A stretch of DNA of 64,000 bases from Scytalidium lignicola (taxonomy: Eukaryota > Ascomycota > Leotiomycetes). The notes below the pieces were generated by a model. That model ran no database searches. It was not told the DNA's origin and was given only the letters and a program-made list of their open reading frames with translations. Numbering within the stretch: position 1 is the first letter of the stretch; each line of letters begins with the position of its first letter. Location of the stretch: positions 1 to 64,000 of the forward strand of contig NCSJ02000186.1 of assembly GCA_002812745.2 (NCBI GenBank), read 5' to 3'. Below, one piece after another: positions 31,348 to 44,255 of the stretch. Both the position numbers and the translations under genes were made by a program.

Positions 31348-33515
31348 TTATTGCACATCGGGAGCCATATCCTTCCCAGCAATCATTTTAACTGACCCTC
31401 GAGCAATCTCCGGACTCGATCCTGACGGCGAATTCGCATTTCCATTTCCAAGAGATCCACGCCCCGTAGACTCTGTAGCCAACCTGTCCAAGTTCATTGA
31501 ATTGTTCCTTGAGTCCTCTGTCTTCTTCTTTTCCACCTTCCTAATAGCCTGAGCTGTCAAGTCCTGTCTAAACATCCTCTCAAGCACATCCTTCTTTCGG
31601 GTCTTGTGATCCCCAATGGAGATTAGCACGCCGGCCGTGATGTTGCACGTGATACTGCAGCAGAGGATGACAGTTGTGAGGGCAAATGGACGAACATGAT
31701 ACGATATGGCCCATGTGCAGGTTCCTAGAGCAATTTGTAACATGGAGTGGCAGTCCAGGAGCACGACTATGGTGATCAGGAGCGAAACTGAGAAGGCGTA
31801 ATGGGTATCTGTTTCATGGGGTTTGTAGAAGGTGTGAGATCTAGAGAATCTCTTCTGGTGATGGACGAGCCGCTTTTGTTGTTTGGGCGACAACACAGAA
31901 TAGTTGCCCAAGATTTGGGTTTTAGATTCGGGATCTAGATCGATGTCCGGATCGCAAGGCGTCGCTGTTGGCAAATCATTCTTGTTTTGTAGATCGGGCA
32001 ATGCGCGTTGCCGACGGAGACGCCACGAGAGACGGTGATAATGTGCTATAAATATCATGTGGTAGGTGTCCACCGCACGGAATGGAGCTAGGCCATCACC
32101 CATTATAGCGAAGAGGGCGACCATAATGTTGTCGATAACATTGACGATGTAGTCTTTGCGACCGCCAACATTGATCCAACCGATAAGGAAAAGCACCCAG
32201 GCCAGACCGAAAAGAGTAATGAGGGTAGCATAGATAGTTACAAAGAAACCAAGTGCTGTGAGGGGCATGAGTTGAGAAACCCTAAAAGAATGGTAACGAT
32301 AAAAACCTACGCTTCTTGACATATGCCCTAAACCCCCGCATACCTCTCTTGAACTTTTCCTTCTTCGAATGCAACATATGCCTGACACGATCATCCACTT
32401 CAGCGATTTCTGCGGCAGTCCAATCTTGAAGCCTCTCTCCGTGAGGTAGGACAGCATAATGCTCTTCATCAAGTCGCGAAGTTAACGATGTAAGCGTGTA
32501 GGTTCGGCCAAGCCTCGACTCCGCCTCCTCTAACGTCTCCTCTTCCTCGGAAGGGATGGACGGTAACGGACGCTCGGGTTGTGGCGGTGGTTGTGAGAGT
32601 GTATATGTCGGCCGACGGTTGACGTACCTGCCCAAGTCAGGGATGAAGAGAGAGTTCTGGACATTGGTGAGAGTGGCGAGCATTGAGACTTCAGGATCTT
32701 TAATGATATGTTAATCCAGATCGCAGACACGCTAGGATAATTGTAGGCTTCTTACCAATAGTATCTAGGACATCTACCATCTCCGAGTTGTATTGTTCAT
32801 CTGGGTCCTCGGTGGCAGCCGCGGCAGCCTCGGAGTTGGAAAATTGAGGGAATCGCAACATGGAGTTGGCAATAGACATGACGCTGGATCGTCTCCTGGG
32901 AGCTGGGGCGCCATCATTCCGGCCCGGTACAGACAGCCCTCCCGGTGGTGGTGGGCCAGGTTGCGTTGAGTTCTCTTGGACGTCTGGCAGATATCCCGCT
33001 CTGCGTTGCGAAGTGTCACGTATTATACTTGCTAGTCCTACCCGCTGCGGATCTGAATGGCTTCGCCTCCGATTCACAACCTCGGGCTCCACGACACTAC
33101 GCTCTGGCTGACCATAAAACAGTCCATTAGAACCGCTGGCGGCTCTAGGTCGCGTTCGCTGAGAGAGCAAGTAGCTGCTGTGTCGACTCAGCGGGGGCCG
33201 TGGTCGACTTGGCATGCCATCCGTAGCCGTAGCAGCAGCAGCAGCAGCAGCAGCATCACCACTAGCGCCAAATTGCGCTGAGACAGGTCTCCCTTCATTG
33301 CTTCGCACACTGTCCGATCGACTCTGACGGGTTCGCGTATTGATAGATGAGGATGCGCGTCGAATGCGAATGCTGGGCGTTTGCCAGGACAACTCAGCGG
33401 GATACTCGGTGGGCGTTGGCGTGGGGAGTGGTTGCAGAGAGCGCTGGCGAGGCGTGCTCGGCGGCCATGGCTGCAACTCCTCGCCCTCGACGATGATTTC
33501 GGGGACGTCGGGCAT
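31348..33515 (-). CDS. DUF3112-like integral membrane protein, 684 aa
   Basis: Three exons: 33515-32756, 32697-32311 and 32255-31348 (2,055 nt). The N-terminal half is disordered, Pro/Ser/Arg-rich, with an Ala run (about residues 87-95). The middle is soluble and acidic. The C-terminal half holds about five membrane helices, starting LGFFVTIYATLITLFGLAWVLF, then VIDNIMVALFAIMGDGLAPFRAVDTYHM and a later helix group with LLITIVVLLDCHSML. The helices and the HYHRLSWRLRRQRALPDL motif fit the fungal DUF3112 family, whose function is unknown. I placed the second intron by family similarity (VKK/PLGFFVT junction); other acceptors lose the frame or leave a 29-nt intron. The C-terminal tail is Ser/Gly-rich and cytosolic-like. 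Confidence 0.82.
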
Positions 33516-35381
33516 GGTTTATGCGGTGTGAAGCAAGCTCATCAAGGACCGAGCAGAAGGGGGAGGAATTGAAGGAAGGAAGGAGGAAAGAAGGAAAGAA
33601 AGAAGGTTTAGAGGTCTAGCCACAAAGAGTCGATGATAGCATTGATTAATTAGTCCAAGTTTCTCGCATTAGTTATTAGCCCGGATTACTCAGCCCTTGG
33701 TCCAGAGAAGAGCTGGACCAGCTTCTTCCGCAGCAACCGCGCGACTCACGCGCCGACGTCATAATCCTGTGTTTTCCCCCTCCCAAATCCGACTTCCGGT
33801 GCAGAATTCGTGCACACATGGCCACTCTCCGCCCTCTGCTTTCTGCTCTCTACTCCTCTCGACTCCTCTCGACTCCTCTTTCTCCTCTGCTCCATGATGA
33901 TTCGTCATTGTGATGGCGGACTGTGCGCGTCAAGCTTTTTCTTCTTCTGCTGACAACACCACTTCTCACCTTTCTTTCTTTCCCCGCAAAGATATAAATT
34001 GAGTACAGTACAGTATTAGCCTGGGCTATCGATTGCGAGGGAAGGGCCTTTGGTCCCAAGGATGCCACGTTTCCTGCTTCCCGCTACGTATCTCACTCTG
34101 TCAAGCACATGGACTTCAAAAGTTTTAAGCAGCAAAAGACGGACGAATAGTCTATGGCTATCATTCAATAAGGTTGAAACAACGGACAGTAATTATTCCT
34201 TGTCGCTTTTTGGCCTTATTTGTCGGGCATAAGTGCGCTTTCCCTTAAGAACAGTTGGAATTGTTCAGTACAGTATGTTACAATTTTACCATGCAAAGAG
34301 CTTTGAAAAGATGAAAAGATATTCTAAAAAGCCTAAAGGCCTAAAATGAATTGCTCTTTTAACTATTAAATGTCTTCTTTGCTGGAAAGGCCTTGGCAAC
34401 CTGGCTCGCCGGGAGCTAAATATCTCGTAAACACCCTTCCTGCATTGAGCCAAGCATTCTCTAGTACCTATTCTGGGTTTTCATGGTTCGATCTAAATCT
34501 TTAACCTCTTTATAAAGCTTATAATTGCCTAGTTCAATAATGGCAGGGGTTTTCCAGAACAAATGCTTGCCAATTATAACCACTCATGGTAGTGCGCTCG
34601 GTACATGTACTCTACAAGGAAAGTACTCTACGAGATAGTACTCCTAGAGAAGTTAATAGCTCCCTCTGATGTGCTCTAGCGAGGTCCTCCAGCGAGGTCC
34701 TCCACAGATAGGTTCTATCAATAATCTTGACTCCGAGGACGCAGTTGTGAAGGCAGAAATACGAATCCGGCGTCCAAATATCTCACTCATGGTTAAAATC
34801 CAGAATCTTACTACCACCAAAATATGCGATCACCACAATTCACGCATCATAAGCCGCTGGTGCGATATTTTATGGCCAATATGTTGAGCCGAATAGGTCA
34901 AGGATTGCGGCTACACCCCGACTCTTGGTCTCACGCCTCATCTAGTCAGCAGAAAATTTGATCTAATATAAAGTGCGCTATCTGGTTGTTAATCATCCTT
35001 AGTAAATTCCCAAACTCAATATCGTATCAAGATGTATGAATATCAGCCTCTACAGGATTTGCATCCTCGACTCGTGAGATTAGTGAGATTATTCCCTGCA
35101 CCAAATAAAAGTGAGGCAGTCAGACGTGAACAAAAACAGCACATTTATCTGTTTTGGATGTTACGGCTACTTTTGATTTTATAATCCTGGACACGGAAAC
35201 CTTTTTCGGAATGCATAATAGATATATCTGCTGCAAAAACAAGCCAAAAACCTTTTTCTCGAGGAAGATAGAATACACAGAATATACTAAGATTCTAAGA
35301 AGAGAATCCTAACACCATGTTCTTTATCCACGTATATAACCTACCCCCCAGTTAACTCCAAAGACTCCCTCAATGCATTCA
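33516..35381. other. intergenic
   Basis: Upstream of the DUF3112-like gene there are purine/pyrimidine runs (33560-33610 and 33850-33895) typical of fungal promoters. The rest, 33900-35381, holds no supported gene. Confidence 0.5.
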
Positions 35382-38108
35382 TTAAACCTCTTTAATAAAC
35401 CCAACCTCAACAATTTTATCCGTCGGAACTCTCAAATTCGCAATTTTCGTCCTCGTATTTTCTCTGATCCACAGGAAAGCACGCAAAAGAACTCTCCGGA
35501 TAAGACCCGTACCAGCACGTATCTTCATCTGTTCCTTTCCAATTATATATAATACCTGATGATCATAAGCGTGTTGGAGCTTGGATAGGTCACGAGCTAA
35601 TTTCTCGTCCAAGATTTCAGGAGAGTTCTCTTGATTAGAGTTCGAGTTCGAGATTGAGCCGGAATCAACGTTGGAATCGGGTTTTTGTGGTGGAGATGAG
35701 ACCTCGGTGCCTGCATCAATTGGGGGTGAGACCTTGTTGCCCATGATGGATCGTTTGTCAGTGTGTTGCCGGATGAGGTAGTGTCGAACTTGTTCACAAA
35801 CAAGGCATGCCAGGTCAGGCGTGATGATCACATCCATATATCCATGACGAATTATAAGGCGATAACAATTCGGAATGCCAAGTCTAGAGATTGTATATCT
35901 CTCTTTTAGAGGGATTGTGGGAGTTTCAAGAGGTCGTAAATGGAAGAAAACTGTAATCTCTGGTGCTGCAACCAATTTGCTCACGAACTGGCTGAACACA
36001 GCCGGTGTCATCTCTCCAGCCTTATCAAAGAAGATCCCAAACCCCCTGATAGGACTGATGACGCCATTTCCATAACTATCTGTGAGCATCAACCTCCCAT
36101 CACTACCCTTCTTAATGAGACGGTTTGTTGGGAAACGGTCATCAGCTTCGGCTTGCCACTGTTGCTCCTTTCCAAAGCGCCAGAGGATAAAGAGGCAAGT
36201 TAGGATGCCAGAGATAGTTAATGTAAACCAGGCTCCACTTGGGACTTTTGTGAGTGCACTAGAGAGATAAAGGCCATCAAGGCAGGAGATTGTTAACCAT
36301 GGAATAAACACGATGGCAGGATGTAACCGCCAAACAATTAAGGCGGCAAGGGAGACCATGCAAGTATCGAAGAAAGTGACGAACATGACACAAACACTGT
36401 TGAAGTTGTTGAGTGAGAAGTTTTTGATGGGTTGGAGAGCTTACCCATATGCGTTTCCTAAAGATGTTGTCTAAAAGTAGAAATTAATACCNTTTTTTTG
36501 CTCGGATGCAGCACAGAACTTACGTTGTTGAATATTGCAGCGACCAGGACGGTCGCAACCATCATAATCCAATTAAGAAATGGCACGTATAATTGTCCAT
36601 AAAACACATTTGAAGTATGAACTACCTTAACTTGTGGAAAGTACGAAAGTTTCATGATTTGGGCCATAAGCTTCATTTCCGTCAACTAGAGCATAAGAAT
36701 GGAGGGCTGAGGCCATACCTGAAACGTAGCCGTAATAATCGCCTGCGATGCAACGATAGCTGCCAGAATAGCAATAACCAGGGCCGGATAAAGTGTCCCT
36801 GGTGGAGCGGAGTTAAAGAAAGGATTTGAATACGCTCCTGGGTGAATGCTGATATACGCTGCCTGTCCAGTATATGCCAAAAGCAAACATGGGAATGCAT
36901 AGCATAACCAACTTAACTGAATAGCTCTCCTACTAAAAGCTCCAAGATCAGCAAAGAGAGCCTCCACCCCTGTGAAAGCTAATAATACTCCACCAAGTTG
37001 CTTCCATCCCTCCGTCTTATGCTTAGCTAAGAATGCAAACGCAAAACTAGGGGAGAAAGCTTTTAGAACTGTAAAGTCGAACTTAACCAAGTTATAGATA
37101 CCAAAACTCGCATTAAATCCTAGCCAAATAATGACAACGGGAGCAAAGAACGTGGCGATCTTCGAGGTGCCAAACGGCTGTATAAGAAACAAGAGTATGA
37201 GGATCCCACAAGTAGTCCCAACCACAGTAGACTTCTCAATATCAGGCTTCACGACGTTGAGACCTTGAACTGCACCAAGGACGGATTGTGCCGGTGTGAG
37301 TACTCCATCGGACATTACCATCGAGACAGCAAGCACGCCAATTACTTTGAGGAGAACACGGAGGAAACCGCTCTTCTCAATAATTGAGCGAAGGTGTCGG
37401 GTCGGTGGCTCCAGGTCGCCAGTTTTATAACGCTCCATTTTAATCAGGGAAGCCTCACGCGGATCACGCTGAGTGATATGTGCCTATTGTTATATCTAAT
37501 TAGATTAGTCTCAAAAAGAAGGTAATGGTGAAGACAACTTACGTATCTCGAAAGTAAGGAATAGGTACTAAACGTCCCTCCTTCACCTTCATTATCAGCA
37601 CGAAGAATGACAAGGACGTATTTCACTGTCACCATCATAGTCAACGACCATATGACAATCGACAAGACCCCTACAAGATCCTCATATGACGGCTCAGATG
37701 TGAACGTGGAGGAAAACACATATAGAGGACTGGTTCCAATATCGCCATATATAACGCCGATGGATTGATACGCAAGCCACAGAAGGATTCTACCTTTGAA
37801 TACCTACGCAAGTCAGCTACACAACATTCTTTCTCTTTCTCAATTCATTAGAGCCACGGTGAGATAAGACATACCTGCTTCTTCTTAAAATCACTAGCCA
37901 ATCTCAGCCCAGAATCTTCATCCTCACCACCCTCACCATCAGCCAGTCTCAAGCTCCCCCTCCGATCCAAAGACCTCGTCCGTGCTCTCAGACTCCGCCG
38001 ATCAGATGGTGTCCTCGAGCGTGCCGGGTAAATTCCTCCAACACCACTGGCTTCAGCACTGCGTCCGTCATGGATATGAGCAATCTCCGCAATACGAATC
38101 GACGCCAT
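35382..38108 (-). CDS. HAK/KUP/KT-type high-affinity K+ transporter, 815 aa
   Basis: Six exons: 38108-37875, 37803-37543, 37483-36719, 36670-36524, 36470-36445 and 36396-35382 (2,448 nt). After an Arg/Ser-rich cytosolic N-terminus, the transporter core starts with SIGVIYGDIGTSPLYVFSS, the diagnostic KUP/HAK motif. EGGTFSTYSLLSRY, VSMVMSDGVLTPAQSVLGAVQGL, GVEALFADLGAFSRRAIQ and TTSLGNAYGVCVMFVT follow. About 12 helices precede a long hydrophilic C-terminal domain with VVSPI...GIFFDK. It imports potassium at the plasma membrane with proton coupling when potassium is scarce. Exon 5 is only 26 nt and encodes TTSLGNAYG. Intron 3 is placed at the 48-nt option, which keeps the family sequence TFQ/LMAQIMKLSYFP. 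One undetermined base falls in intron 4. Confidence 0.94.
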
Positions 38109-39189
38109 TGAAATCTATTTCGGCCCAGAGTTGCCGAATACCAAGACGGATAGAGCGGGCGCTACTCGCGTTGGTGCCGGGGCCGCCTATCTCGCAGTTA
38201 CCCTGCAATTAGATCTCGAGAAATACAGATCTGAGAAGCGGGATATTTCTTTTTCCTTAATGAACTAACTGTTGGAGGGTTGAAGAATAAAATCATAGTC
38301 CTCTGTCACGCAAACATCTTGAAAGGGCACCTGATGGCAGAGGCTATCCAGGATAGTAGCTACTTTCCTGGCTTGATAAAAAATACCTCATATCATGACT
38401 TAATCCCTCATATAAAACAAACTAAGGTAGCCATGACGGGAAGCCAGACCACACCGCCTATACCATTAAAGGGGCCTTTTTAATTCTTTCGAGATCGCCC
38501 CCTCAAACATGTGATGGCACCAGTCTCTATTGCAGCGGGGTTATGGCGAGATGGGTTGTGGCTATGCTACCAGTCAAAATGGTGACATTCCTCTTAGTCT
38601 CTCTCAAACCCGCTTTCCATGCAGAAAGGGTTGTGCTTGTCATTCAACCACTAGAAACCCCAGCACGTTAACTACTAGAACTTGGGAGATTGGTAGGATA
38701 AAATTTATGGCTTTTTTATCGCATTGCATTAATGTCTAAATAGGATAAATTAGCAGATGTACAGTACAGGATATATATCAGCCTATTCTAATCACTGTTT
38801 TGTTCCAAATGCTTGAAACATGTACGCCGCAATTTATTAAAAGGCAAAAGGTCCAAAAGTAAATACTCATTGCCAAAATATCTACCTTGTTCAACAGAAC
38901 GTCGCTTTCTCAAGTTTGTTTTAGCGTCCCAATTTCTCTCCAGTTTTAAAACTTATCTAATAAATCGGATGCATTTCGCCAAGACTAAACACAATTCCCA
39001 TACAAGTACCTCATAGCTATGTGTAACAGTGTCAAACTTAAATCTATTCTGCTAAATTGGGCAAACTCCGCTATCTATGGTGTTTCTGTGTTCTGAAAAA
39101 AAGTCTTCCGCACGCCTTTCAAATGCATTTAAGATTCCACTATATGTAGATCATTTATCCACATTTTCAATCCAAATCATATCCTCTGA
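38109..39189. other. intergenic
   Basis: Promoter side of the K+ transporter gene and 3' side of the MFS gene. No other feature recognised. Confidence 0.5.
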
Positions 39190-41071
39190 TCACTTACCTT
39201 TAGCCTTCCCCTCTACTTTCTCTGGTAACCATTTCAGCGCGATATTAAGGCCGGCCGCGTACACAATCATAACAACCCAAGCGAGATACCCAAAGGCTAT
39301 CTGGATCTTTGCACCAGTTGCAAATATGCTAGCGAACAATGCAGGAGCAACAGCACGAAGACCAGATATTATTGTAAGTGCCAGAGCATTCACAGTACCA
39401 AGTGTAGCAGGCGTCGGAGATATGTCGTTCGTAGCAAGAGTTACTCCGGCTGGGAAAGTTAGTAAAGATGAGAAAAGTGGCAGACGCACAGGTTGGTTTG
39501 AGAGACACGGGGACTTACTAAATGCCATAGATACACCACTTCCGAGAGACATGAGAGGAGGAAAAATTATCCAAAAGAGAGCTTTCATATCATGCCGTAA
39601 GAGTGTGTTGCACAGTGGATGGCCAGCAAACATAATAGGCCAGATAATAGCGCAAGCACGCAAGATAGCTCCATTGCCAAAACGATGATGAAGAGGCGGG
39701 AAAACAAAAAGGATCCATATTGCTTGAGAGGCACCAGCGACTGCCATTGTAACAGAGATGTAAAGTGGAGAAAAACCCAGGCCGCCAAGTTTCACATCAG
39801 TAAACAAAAAGATAGGCACCACTATTATAATTATTAGCTGCCAGCCCAACAACCTAATGGTGACAAACAAGAACATATATAGACGACAAAATATGAATAT
39901 CATTACCTGCAGTAAATGCAAGTCCTAAGGACATGACATATCCACTGATAAAGAGGACAGTAGCAACGCCCGGATATTTCACTATATCTCTTGTTGACAT
40001 CGATCCGTTTTGTTTAGAATCTTTAAGAGATTTACGATCTAGAGTCTTGGTTCTTGTTAACGAGACCTATCAGAATAATGGAGGAGATTCTGACCTCTTT
40101 AATAAATAATGCACTAGTAACAGCAGTGCTTATGGCTATTAACCCAGTACATAACGTTGGAAGAGCATAGGGAAAGTCCCTGAGAAACTTTACCTTCCCA
40201 AAAAGGGAGGGGTATTGAGTGGCCGGTTCGGCCAACACGCCGCCTAGAATCTTATTAGTCTCACGACAAGATCACAATCAATTAAGGGATATAAAAGCTG
40301 ACCAAGAAGAGGACCAAATAATATGCCAAGGTTTCCAGTGAAAGCAAAATAACTGAATGCCTGAGCCTGTGTCTTCCTCGTGCTATTCTCGCTAATCATT
40401 GCTCGCACAGTACTATGACAGAGTTCGATTAGCAGCGTTAGATTAACTCATTAAAGGGAGGGAAACTTACACAACAGTTCCAGCAAAAATGCCAGCAAAG
40501 CACCTAAACAAGACCATCTGCCAAATAGTTTTGCTGAAACCAAACATGGACGTTGCGATAGAACAGCCGACCAATGAAATAACCAACACCGGTTTTCTCC
40601 CAAAACGATCTGCAGCCAGACCCCAGGAAAGCATGAGTAACATTTGGGTCAAAGAAAATAGAGATTCCTAGAATTGTAGTAAATATATATCTCATATCAA
40701 ACAGCAGCCTTATAATCAATCAGCTTAAGGATACCCACGATTAGACCAGCATAAAACCCCACATCTGCTTCATCCAGATTACCGGTCTCCCAAATCATCT
40801 TGTTAATAAACGGAAAGATGGAAAAGAAGGCTATTGGTTCGACCAGCCGTGCGTAGCAAAGAAGAAATATTTGTGTCTTAGGTAAAGGGGTGTCGTCATC
40901 CTCCTCATCTGGCTGATTAGGCGCATCAACACCAGCACCACTGGCGTGCGTGGTGGAAGGTAACCCATGCTCAGTGTATGGTAGAACATCTTCCGAGTTG
41001 GCCTCGAGTAGCCCAGTAGTCTCGTTGACATCAACCTCATCGAAGTCACCAATCTTGGGGGTAGGGGCCAT
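39190..41071 (-). CDS. major facilitator superfamily transporter, 496 aa
   Basis: Seven exons: 41071-40739, 40667-40471, 40412-40303, 40243-40095, 40045-39907, 39821-39519 and 39449-39190 (1,491 nt). After an acidic cytosolic N-terminus, LPKTQIFLLCYARLVEPIAFFSIFPFINKM opens TM1. The loop 2-3 signature reads WGLAADRFGRKPVLVISLVG, the classic MFS G-x3-D-R-x-G-R-K/R. About 12 helices follow. The pattern ESLFSLTQMLLML...FVIKE-like loop...VVPIFLFTDVKLGGLGFSP fits the ZIFL/YCR023c-like branch of fungal drug:H+ antiporters, though substrate is unknown. Intron 1 uses a GTGGGT donor and intron 3 a GTCAGC donor, both chosen because they restore the conserved sequence. The gene is intact. Confidence 0.88.
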
Positions 41072-41572
41072 GGTTGTGATCAATTAACGTTGAATGAAGA
41101 CACAGGTTTGAAAGCCTCAAATGGGAAGGTGCTTGCAGAAGAGTCCTAGACGGCGCTACTGCAGCGAGAGGTTTTGCCTCCAAACTATTGGCTAACAACA
41201 ATTCGTGCAATTGAAAGTAAATTCATCCAATCGACACCAAAGAGAAGGAGTGTTAGGTATGTAATGGTTGTTTGTGGAAGGAAGGTGAGAGAGGATGTTG
41301 AAGGGGAAAGGAAGCCCCAGTTAAAGACTTAGCTAAGCTCTGCCTGTAAATTAAATCCCCGACTTTATCCTACCTACACGAACGCGTACAAGTAGATCGG
41401 ATCGCTATGGGAGCTCGGCTAAAAAACCCCTCTCCGAAGTTTGCATAAAATTTAATTAAAAGAAGGCAAATAAGAAAGGAGAAAAAAATAGCACAAATGG
41501 AAGAGAAATAATTAAAAAAATTGTAATTTAATGGATTCGAACCATCATAATCTTCAATCCAATGATGCACAT
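41072..41572. other. intergenic
   Basis: MFS promoter region followed by AT-rich spacer. A T-arm-like word (gattcgaaccat on plus) at about 41534-41545 is not part of a foldable tRNA. Confidence 0.5.
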
Positions 41573-41662
41573 TGGCGGTGCTGGGAATCGAACCCAGATT
41601 GAAACGGATTAGTCGAGGCTTTTTAACCACAACGTCACGTGCTACCATTACACCACACCACC
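41573..41662 (-). tRNA. tRNA-His (GTG) with intron of about 20 nt
   Basis: On the minus strand the acceptor arm GGTGGTG pairs with CACCGCC (one G-U), followed by discriminator A. The D arm is GTGT...GCAC with AATGGTA loop, and the T arm is CTGGG-TTCGATT-CCCAG. The anticodon loop reads TTGTGG, giving anticodon GTG after U33, with an intron directly 3' of position 37 that contains aagcctcgac. The anticodon stem TGACG/CGTTT has a U-U mismatch at its outer pair and one G-U, so the gene may be slightly decayed. It lies between the MFS and P450 genes. Confidence 0.85.
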
Positions 41663-42328
41663 TAGAGGCTTTGATAGTGATCTCGTATTTTACTCTAATT
41701 ACATCAAGCTTATTTTTGCTTGATAATGTAGCGTGTATGGACAATGAGAATCAACCACTTGGATTTTGACAAGAACATGTGGCTAATCCTTGCAGCTTGA
41801 GTGACGACGTTGTTTTATATTTTTCATATTTCAATACTAATTCTTCGTAGAATATTATATACTAGGAATTACTTCTACATTATAGAGTCTCTAGATCGTG
41901 GGGTTCTCCAACAGCTCCAAATGTATTCACGCACAATACATAGCCCACAAGAATGGTTTTCTTCTTGCCAATACAATAGCCTAGGTAAAATATTTCCGAG
42001 GAATACTTAGAATTACTAAGAAAACAGAATTCACAAAATATCTCTTAATTACCGACTTACTCAAAGTTAAACCCGAATCTGAGAACCTAGACATGATGTC
42101 TATTCTATCAATGTCTCAGGTTTTGTCCGTAAAGTTCTAGAAATGTTCTTATCCCCTTTTTATTTTAAACTGTAGATAGAAGATGCTGATATTTATTCTG
42201 AAGGATAAATACTTAGCTTCTACTAATAAACTCTGTTTGTGACAGTTAATTATGCGTGGGGAGCCAAATGCTCAGCACAAGGTACTACCCACATCTACCA
42301 ATTCCACATGTACTTATCTTAAATCCGC
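41663..42328. other. intergenic, AT-rich
   Basis: No gene or repeat recognised. Confidence 0.5.
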
Positions 42329-44255
42329 TCAAAGGTCTCCAAATCTCTCTTCCCCCTTCCTAACAAACCTAACAGGAACATACGCCTTGTTCAACTGCAG
42401 TGTAATAGTATTCCCTAATTTGTTATGCAGCATCCACTCTGTCTTCCTCTTCGCTTCCTCCCAGGTTTCCTCCCTCTCGAGCTTACTCATCCTCCTAACC
42501 TCCTCATCACTTGCCCACTCATCCACAGCTAGCTCAATGGAACATTGACTTAGGATAACTGCCAAAGTTGCCAAAATCTCCACCTGAGCGAATCGTTTCC
42601 CTAAACAGGCACGCTGGCCGTCACTGAAGGGGATGAAAGCGCCCTTTGTTGGTGTATAGATCTCATAAGCAGAAAATATCTTGGAAGATAATGATGACTG
42701 CTCGGATGAGTTCTTCGATTTTATCCAGCGATCTGGCACGAATTCATCAAGATCATTCGTAACGGTGTCGAATGGAAAGTATGGTCTCGTTTGATTCTTG
42801 GGTGGCCTTGAAGGCCAGAAGTTGGGATTTCTATGAATGGCTTGACTACATAATCGGACAATTGTACCAGGCGGTAGAACTATGTCTTTTTTGTTCACTA
42901 TGAGATGTTGAGGTTCGGGTCCAACCATTTTAGGAAGTGCAGTGATAGCACCGATGAGTTGGAGTTGTTCGTTCATGATTGCATGTAGATAGCTATTAAA
43001 CAGTTGCGGAAGGTCACGTTCGTATTCCCACTCTGAGATGGGGCGACCCTTAAAGATCTCTGCGAGATCTCTCTGGGTTTTCTTTTGGATATTAGGGTGC
43101 AGGGCTAGGTATAAGAGGGTGAAATGTATGCTGTTTGCTGATGTTTCGTGGCCTGCTAAGATGAATACAAAAAGGTTCCCTGTAACCTCACTATCGCTCA
43201 GTGTGGTGGTCGAATTGTGGGATTTGTCAACATTTTGAGCCTTTAGAAGTTGTCCAAGGAGATCAACTGTAGATGTTTCATCTTCTCCGGACTGGATAAC
43301 TTCTTTCTTTGATGCTACCATTTCTTCAAGGTATTTGCCCCATTCGACATAAGCTTCATAGGACTTTCTCACTACCTCCCATGGCGAGTTCTCTAGTAAA
43401 ATATAAATATTAGTACGAAATATAAAAATACCCCAATTTCAACTTACTCAGAATCCGTGGCGCTAGTCCGGCAACAATCATGACATGAAATATATGGTGT
43501 AGAACATACTGAAGTGCCTCGGTGAAACTCAGATTATGTCCAGGAGGCAGCTCCCTCTGTTTCTTTGCGCGTCCAACTTGTCCAGCTTTAGGCCACTCAA
43601 TTGTTTGACCGAGTCCAGCACGACCAATAACTTCAAGACTCAGCTTCATAGCATCGCTAGCAATAGTGGTGACCGTTCTCGGGCCATCGCCAAGACCCAC
43701 CCACGAATTGAGCACTTTTTGAGTAATATCTAATGTCTCGTTCCAGACGAGATGATTGTTTTTTTCGCTGAATGCTGGTCCTGCAATAGCTCGATGTCTG
43801 CGCCAGGTGACACCACCCGAAGAGACAACATTCTTACCGTAGATGTTGACGCGCTCATACATCTGAGTAGGTTTAGGGAAATCATTGCCTCTAGCCATGA
43901 CCTGAGCTACAACATCAGCATCGGCGGTGTTAAAGATGATGCCAGACGGCGAGACCGTGAGAAAACTGTCAGTTCCTAGGTCCGCGAAGACAGCATGACG
44001 CATCTTCCACCACGCACCTCCCGCAAAACGACGCCATGATGTTGTAGAAGGCTCCGGGAGGATCTTGTTGCATAGCTTGAGAACCGTCTTGCTAAATATA
44101 AGGAACTTGATAGGGCTGTATGGGTTGACTGGAACAATCACGTAAGGAATGCCGGTCGCTTTGGCGATACGGATGTTTTTGGCCAGTGAAACGAGACTGT
44201 TAAACAAGAGCACAGCAAGGAAGAGTAAGACGGCTAAGGCCGAGAAGAAATACAT
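42329..44255 (-). CDS. cytochrome P450, 623 aa, with altered ExxR motif
   Basis: Two exons: 44255-43448 and 43392-42329 (1,872 nt). The N-terminal anchor is residues about 1-25. The I-helix motif AGHETS lies at about 349-354. The PERF-like motif reads FVPDRW. The heme loop FSDGQRACLG holds the Cys ligand at about 532, matching FxxGxRxCxG. The K-helix ExxR reads E-Q-L-Q, so the invariant Arg is Gln (codon CAA, genomic 42959-42961). A CGA-to-CAA transition would explain it. That Arg helps form the salt-bridge network that holds heme, so the enzyme may be inactive or unusual. I start at ATG 44255; TTG at 44261 is also in frame but less likely. The protein is about 100 residues longer than a typical P450. 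Substrate is unknown. Confidence 0.9.

Noticed and set aside
41534..41560. second tRNA beside tRNA-His
   Set aside because: Only a T-arm-like word is present; no acceptor, D or anticodon arms can be folded.
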